Assembly: GCA_002914805.1 (NCBI GenBank)
Contig: JXTB01000322.1
Location: forward strand, 147,011 to 211,010
DNA length: 64,000 bases
Source: Parasponia andersonii
Lineage: Eukaryota; Streptophyta; Magnoliopsida; Rosales; Cannabaceae
Direction of reading: 5' to 3'
Below, piece after piece: positions 62,009-64,000 of this stretch (its first letter is position 1; each line of letters starts with the position of its first letter). The notes beneath the pieces are model-generated. The model was not told the origin of the DNA. It ran no database searches and was given only the letters and a program-made list of their open reading frames with translations. Position numbers and translations under genes: made by a program.

Positions 62009-63199
62009 AATCCTCTAATCTCAAATAAAGCGTAAACTAAGTAATCTAACATATATTTTGTAGTTGAAGTTAGTCTGAACTTCCACATTAGAGGAGGAAC
62101 TAGTTACAGTTTTTCTTGAAAAGTTTTTTGTTTGGTTATCTTAGGTAGCTCAAATTTTAATCTCAATTAACCTGACTAATTATATCGAGTGGCTTTGACA
62201 AATATCAAATTTAAATAAGAAAGATATATTTTTTTATATTAATATGAAAGTGATATTTCTAATAATTTTTTAAAGAATGATATTCTTATAAATAAACTTG
62301 GATTTTTCAAAATTTTTTTTACAAAATTTCAGTCCAAATACCAAAAATTGAAAAATCGCAGATGGATTGAATATTTGAAAAATCTGGATTGACTTATAAA
62401 ATATCACTTTTGTAAAAGCTATTTTAGAAAAATAATATTTTACCTACATATTTATAAAAATACCACTTTTACTTGAAAATCAGTATTTTTTTAACAGTAA
62501 TCTAGGTAATTAGTTAGGTTACTTAGAGTTATCAATCTAGTTAGTTGAGGTGAAGAAACTTAATTAGTCAATTCAAGTATCTAATCAATTAATAAAAATA
62601 GGATTTTATAAATGCTTTTAAAAGTGTTATTATTCTAATAAAAATTTGATATTTTTTTTAAAAAAATTCAAAATCCAGGATTTTTTAATTTTTTTGAGAG
62701 ATTACTATAAAAATAAAATTTCCTAAAAAAAATCTAGGATTTTCAATTTTTGTAAGAACCCAAGTTAATTGAGAAAAGTTTATAAATACTTATTTTCGTA
62801 ACTACCCATTTTTTATTTTCATTTCATAAATACTCGTTTTTATACTATTTTTAGAGAAATATAGAACACCACTGTTTACACATGAAATATATATCACACT
62901 ATACATTTTATGCATAAATATATACTGTGGTCTATATTTTATGAATAAAAATTATACTAAAAATTGACACATATTTTTAAAATATATACTATAGGTCAAA
63001 TTTATAATGAAAAATATAAATCGTGGTAAAAGTTTATATTGTAAATATATACTGTTTATATTTTACATAAGAAATATGTACCTCACAAATAAAATTTACA
63101 TTGTAAATGTGGACCATAAAAATAGGTATTGTGAAAGAATAATTAAAAACGAGTATTTATGAAAATAAGTTTTAAAAACGGATATTGGGCGTAAATTTC

Positions 63200-63463
63200 T
63201 GAAGTCGATTTGGTCCAAATGACTTTGCTTTCTTTCCGGTTCTGGATCCAAACGCGGGCCCACTAGACTTTTCAGCTTTGGACAAAGCCCAAAGTCCATC
63301 ATCAATCAAGGCAATTGCGCGTTCTAAGAAAACAGTTAGATCTCTCCTTCATTTTCTTCTTTTGCTTTTTCTTTTTCTTCCTCGTTCCACCATTTCCATT
63401 TTCGTCGTCTTCGATTTCTCTGTAAATTCACACAATTGCTTTCTCTTCTTCAGCTTCCTGAAG
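63200..63463 (+). promoter_or_regulatory. Proximal promoter and leader of SEC6
   Basis: Base composition changes at about 63200 from AT-rich to mixed. 63340-63460 is rich in C and T (CTTCTTTTGCTTTTTC), typical of plant 5' leaders. No clear TATA box was picked out, and the start of transcription is not determined. Confidence 0.45.
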
Positions 63464-63592
63464 ATGATGGTCGAGGATCTAGGGGTCGAAGCCAAGGAAG
63501 CGGCCGTACGAGAGGTCGCCAAGCTCTTGTCGCTTCCGGAGCTTCTTCAATCCATTGCCTCCATCAAAGCCGATTACATTACTCGCCAGCAG
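63464..63592 (+). CDS. SEC6: Exocyst complex component SEC6, first exon
   Basis: SEC6 is a core subunit of the exocyst, which tethers secretory vesicles to the plasma membrane. The first exon encodes 43 residues beginning MMVEDLGVEAKEAAVREV and continuing with LLSLPELLQSIASIKADYIT and RQQ, which I recognise from plant SEC6 N-termini, where the next residues are usually AND. The exon ends in CAG followed by the donor GTCTGT at 63593. The start is the first of two ATGs at 63464. An upstream in-frame ATG at 63278 would add 62 residues of leader-like sequence and is not favoured. The rest of the gene lies beyond the window. A MITE lies in the first intron. The recognition is from memory of the family, without alignment. 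Confidence 0.85.
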
Positions 63593-63848
63593 GTCTGTCA
63601 ATTTCAATTATAGTCATCAGTGGCCTAAGTTTTGAGCTCCATTTTGATTGTTTAATTCCCTTTTCGATGTCTTCACTGAAGTTATGGATGCTTTTCAAAT
63701 TTATATATTGAATTGAAAATTTTGGGTTGTGGAAGATAATTTGGGTATTATACGACTTTGGGCCTTTTGATCATGATAGTGGTTTGTGGTTTTGAACAAA
63801 TCCGTAAGGGAGTCCTGTGACACTTAACTCGTGCATATATATATATAT

Positions 63849-64000
63849 GGTTGCCAATGCAATAGGTATTTTTTTTCTTTATCTATGGATAGATATTTTT
63901 TTTAGCCGTTGGATCACCGTGATTCAATGGCTATAATGAAATGCATGAAAAGACGTGCATTATTAATGTTCTTTATCTCTCCTATTTTTTATAATAAAAA
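63849..64000 (-). mobile_element. MITE inserted in a (TA)n tract, copy 2, in SEC6 intron 1
   Basis: Starts GGTTGCCAATGCAATAGG directly after a TA tract and matches the reverse complement of 1075-1315 closely, including GCATGAAAAGACGTGCATTA and TAGCCGTTGGATCACC. It runs off the window end. It lies downstream of the exon 1 donor, inside the first intron of SEC6. Confidence 0.88.

Larger units (their letters stand above)
58246..63199. other. Long AT-rich intergenic region upstream of SEC6
   Basis: No gene is supported. Contents seen are degenerate AAAAGTGGTATTTTT-type repeats (59230-59570, and weaker patches near 61260-61640 and 62230-62760), a 58-base A run (60042-60099), a 46-bp imperfect duplication (60484-60575) and a copia-like primer-site word at 61996. 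A minus-strand open frame at 58581-58892 is not convincing (see rejected items). Confidence 0.55.

Noticed and set aside
63278-63463. Upstream in-frame ATG extending SEC6
   Set aside because: The extension is leader-like (pyrimidine-rich, Leu/Phe/Ser-rich translation), and plant SEC6 proteins start at the MMVEDLG position.

Overview
The window is AT-rich nuclear DNA of a flowering plant, probably a dicot, which I infer from laccase genes with the standard plant exon plan, the first exon of a plant exocyst SEC6 gene, and dense plant-type transposons (copia, Tat-like gypsy, CACTA, Tourist-like MITEs, an L1-type LINE and a tRNA-derived SINE). I see no prokaryotic operons, CRISPR arrays or rRNA. 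The species cannot be named from the sequence. There is one assembly gap (20676-21315).

Layout: 1-918 is the 3' end of a copia element. 919-4800 is intergenic, with a diverged duplicated block, a MITE in a (TA)n tract, a CACTA-like end and a SINE. 4801-6731 is a solo LTR with a perfect 5-bp target duplication. 6911-14594 (minus) is a seven-exon laccase pseudogene. A copia element of the same family (14657-20133) sits 62 bp before its start codon, between the gene and the likely core promoter. Intergenic DNA and a second copy of the solo-LTR family (22154-24536) follow. 26905-31739 (minus) is an apparently intact seven-exon laccase of 568 residues, with a TATA box and a (GA)24 leader tract. 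32827-35144 is a third solo LTR, again with a perfect 5-bp duplication.

From 35145 to 49961 the DNA is mostly intergenic. It holds one unidentified exon-like open segment, a G-rich island, a CACTA element (41700-44113) with ACA target duplications, three Tourist-like MITEs, and a decayed LINE. The second and third MITEs lie end to end and share one TAA. 49962-58245 is a Tat-like gypsy element with CATAT target duplications, two tandem arrays and a GC-rich antisense extra ORF. 58246-63400 is AT-rich and essentially empty. The window ends in the first exon and intron of SEC6 on the plus strand, the intron carrying another TA-tract MITE.

The host genes are therefore a tandem laccase pair (secreted multicopper oxidases; one intact, one dead) and the start of SEC6. 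Most of the rest is transposon-derived or unassigned. The most unusual host-gene feature is a 32-bp minisatellite in laccase intron 3 that has tripled the 3' splice site. The most unusual mobile feature is a MITE family sitting in (TA)n microsatellites, with an apparent empty site in a nearby duplicate.
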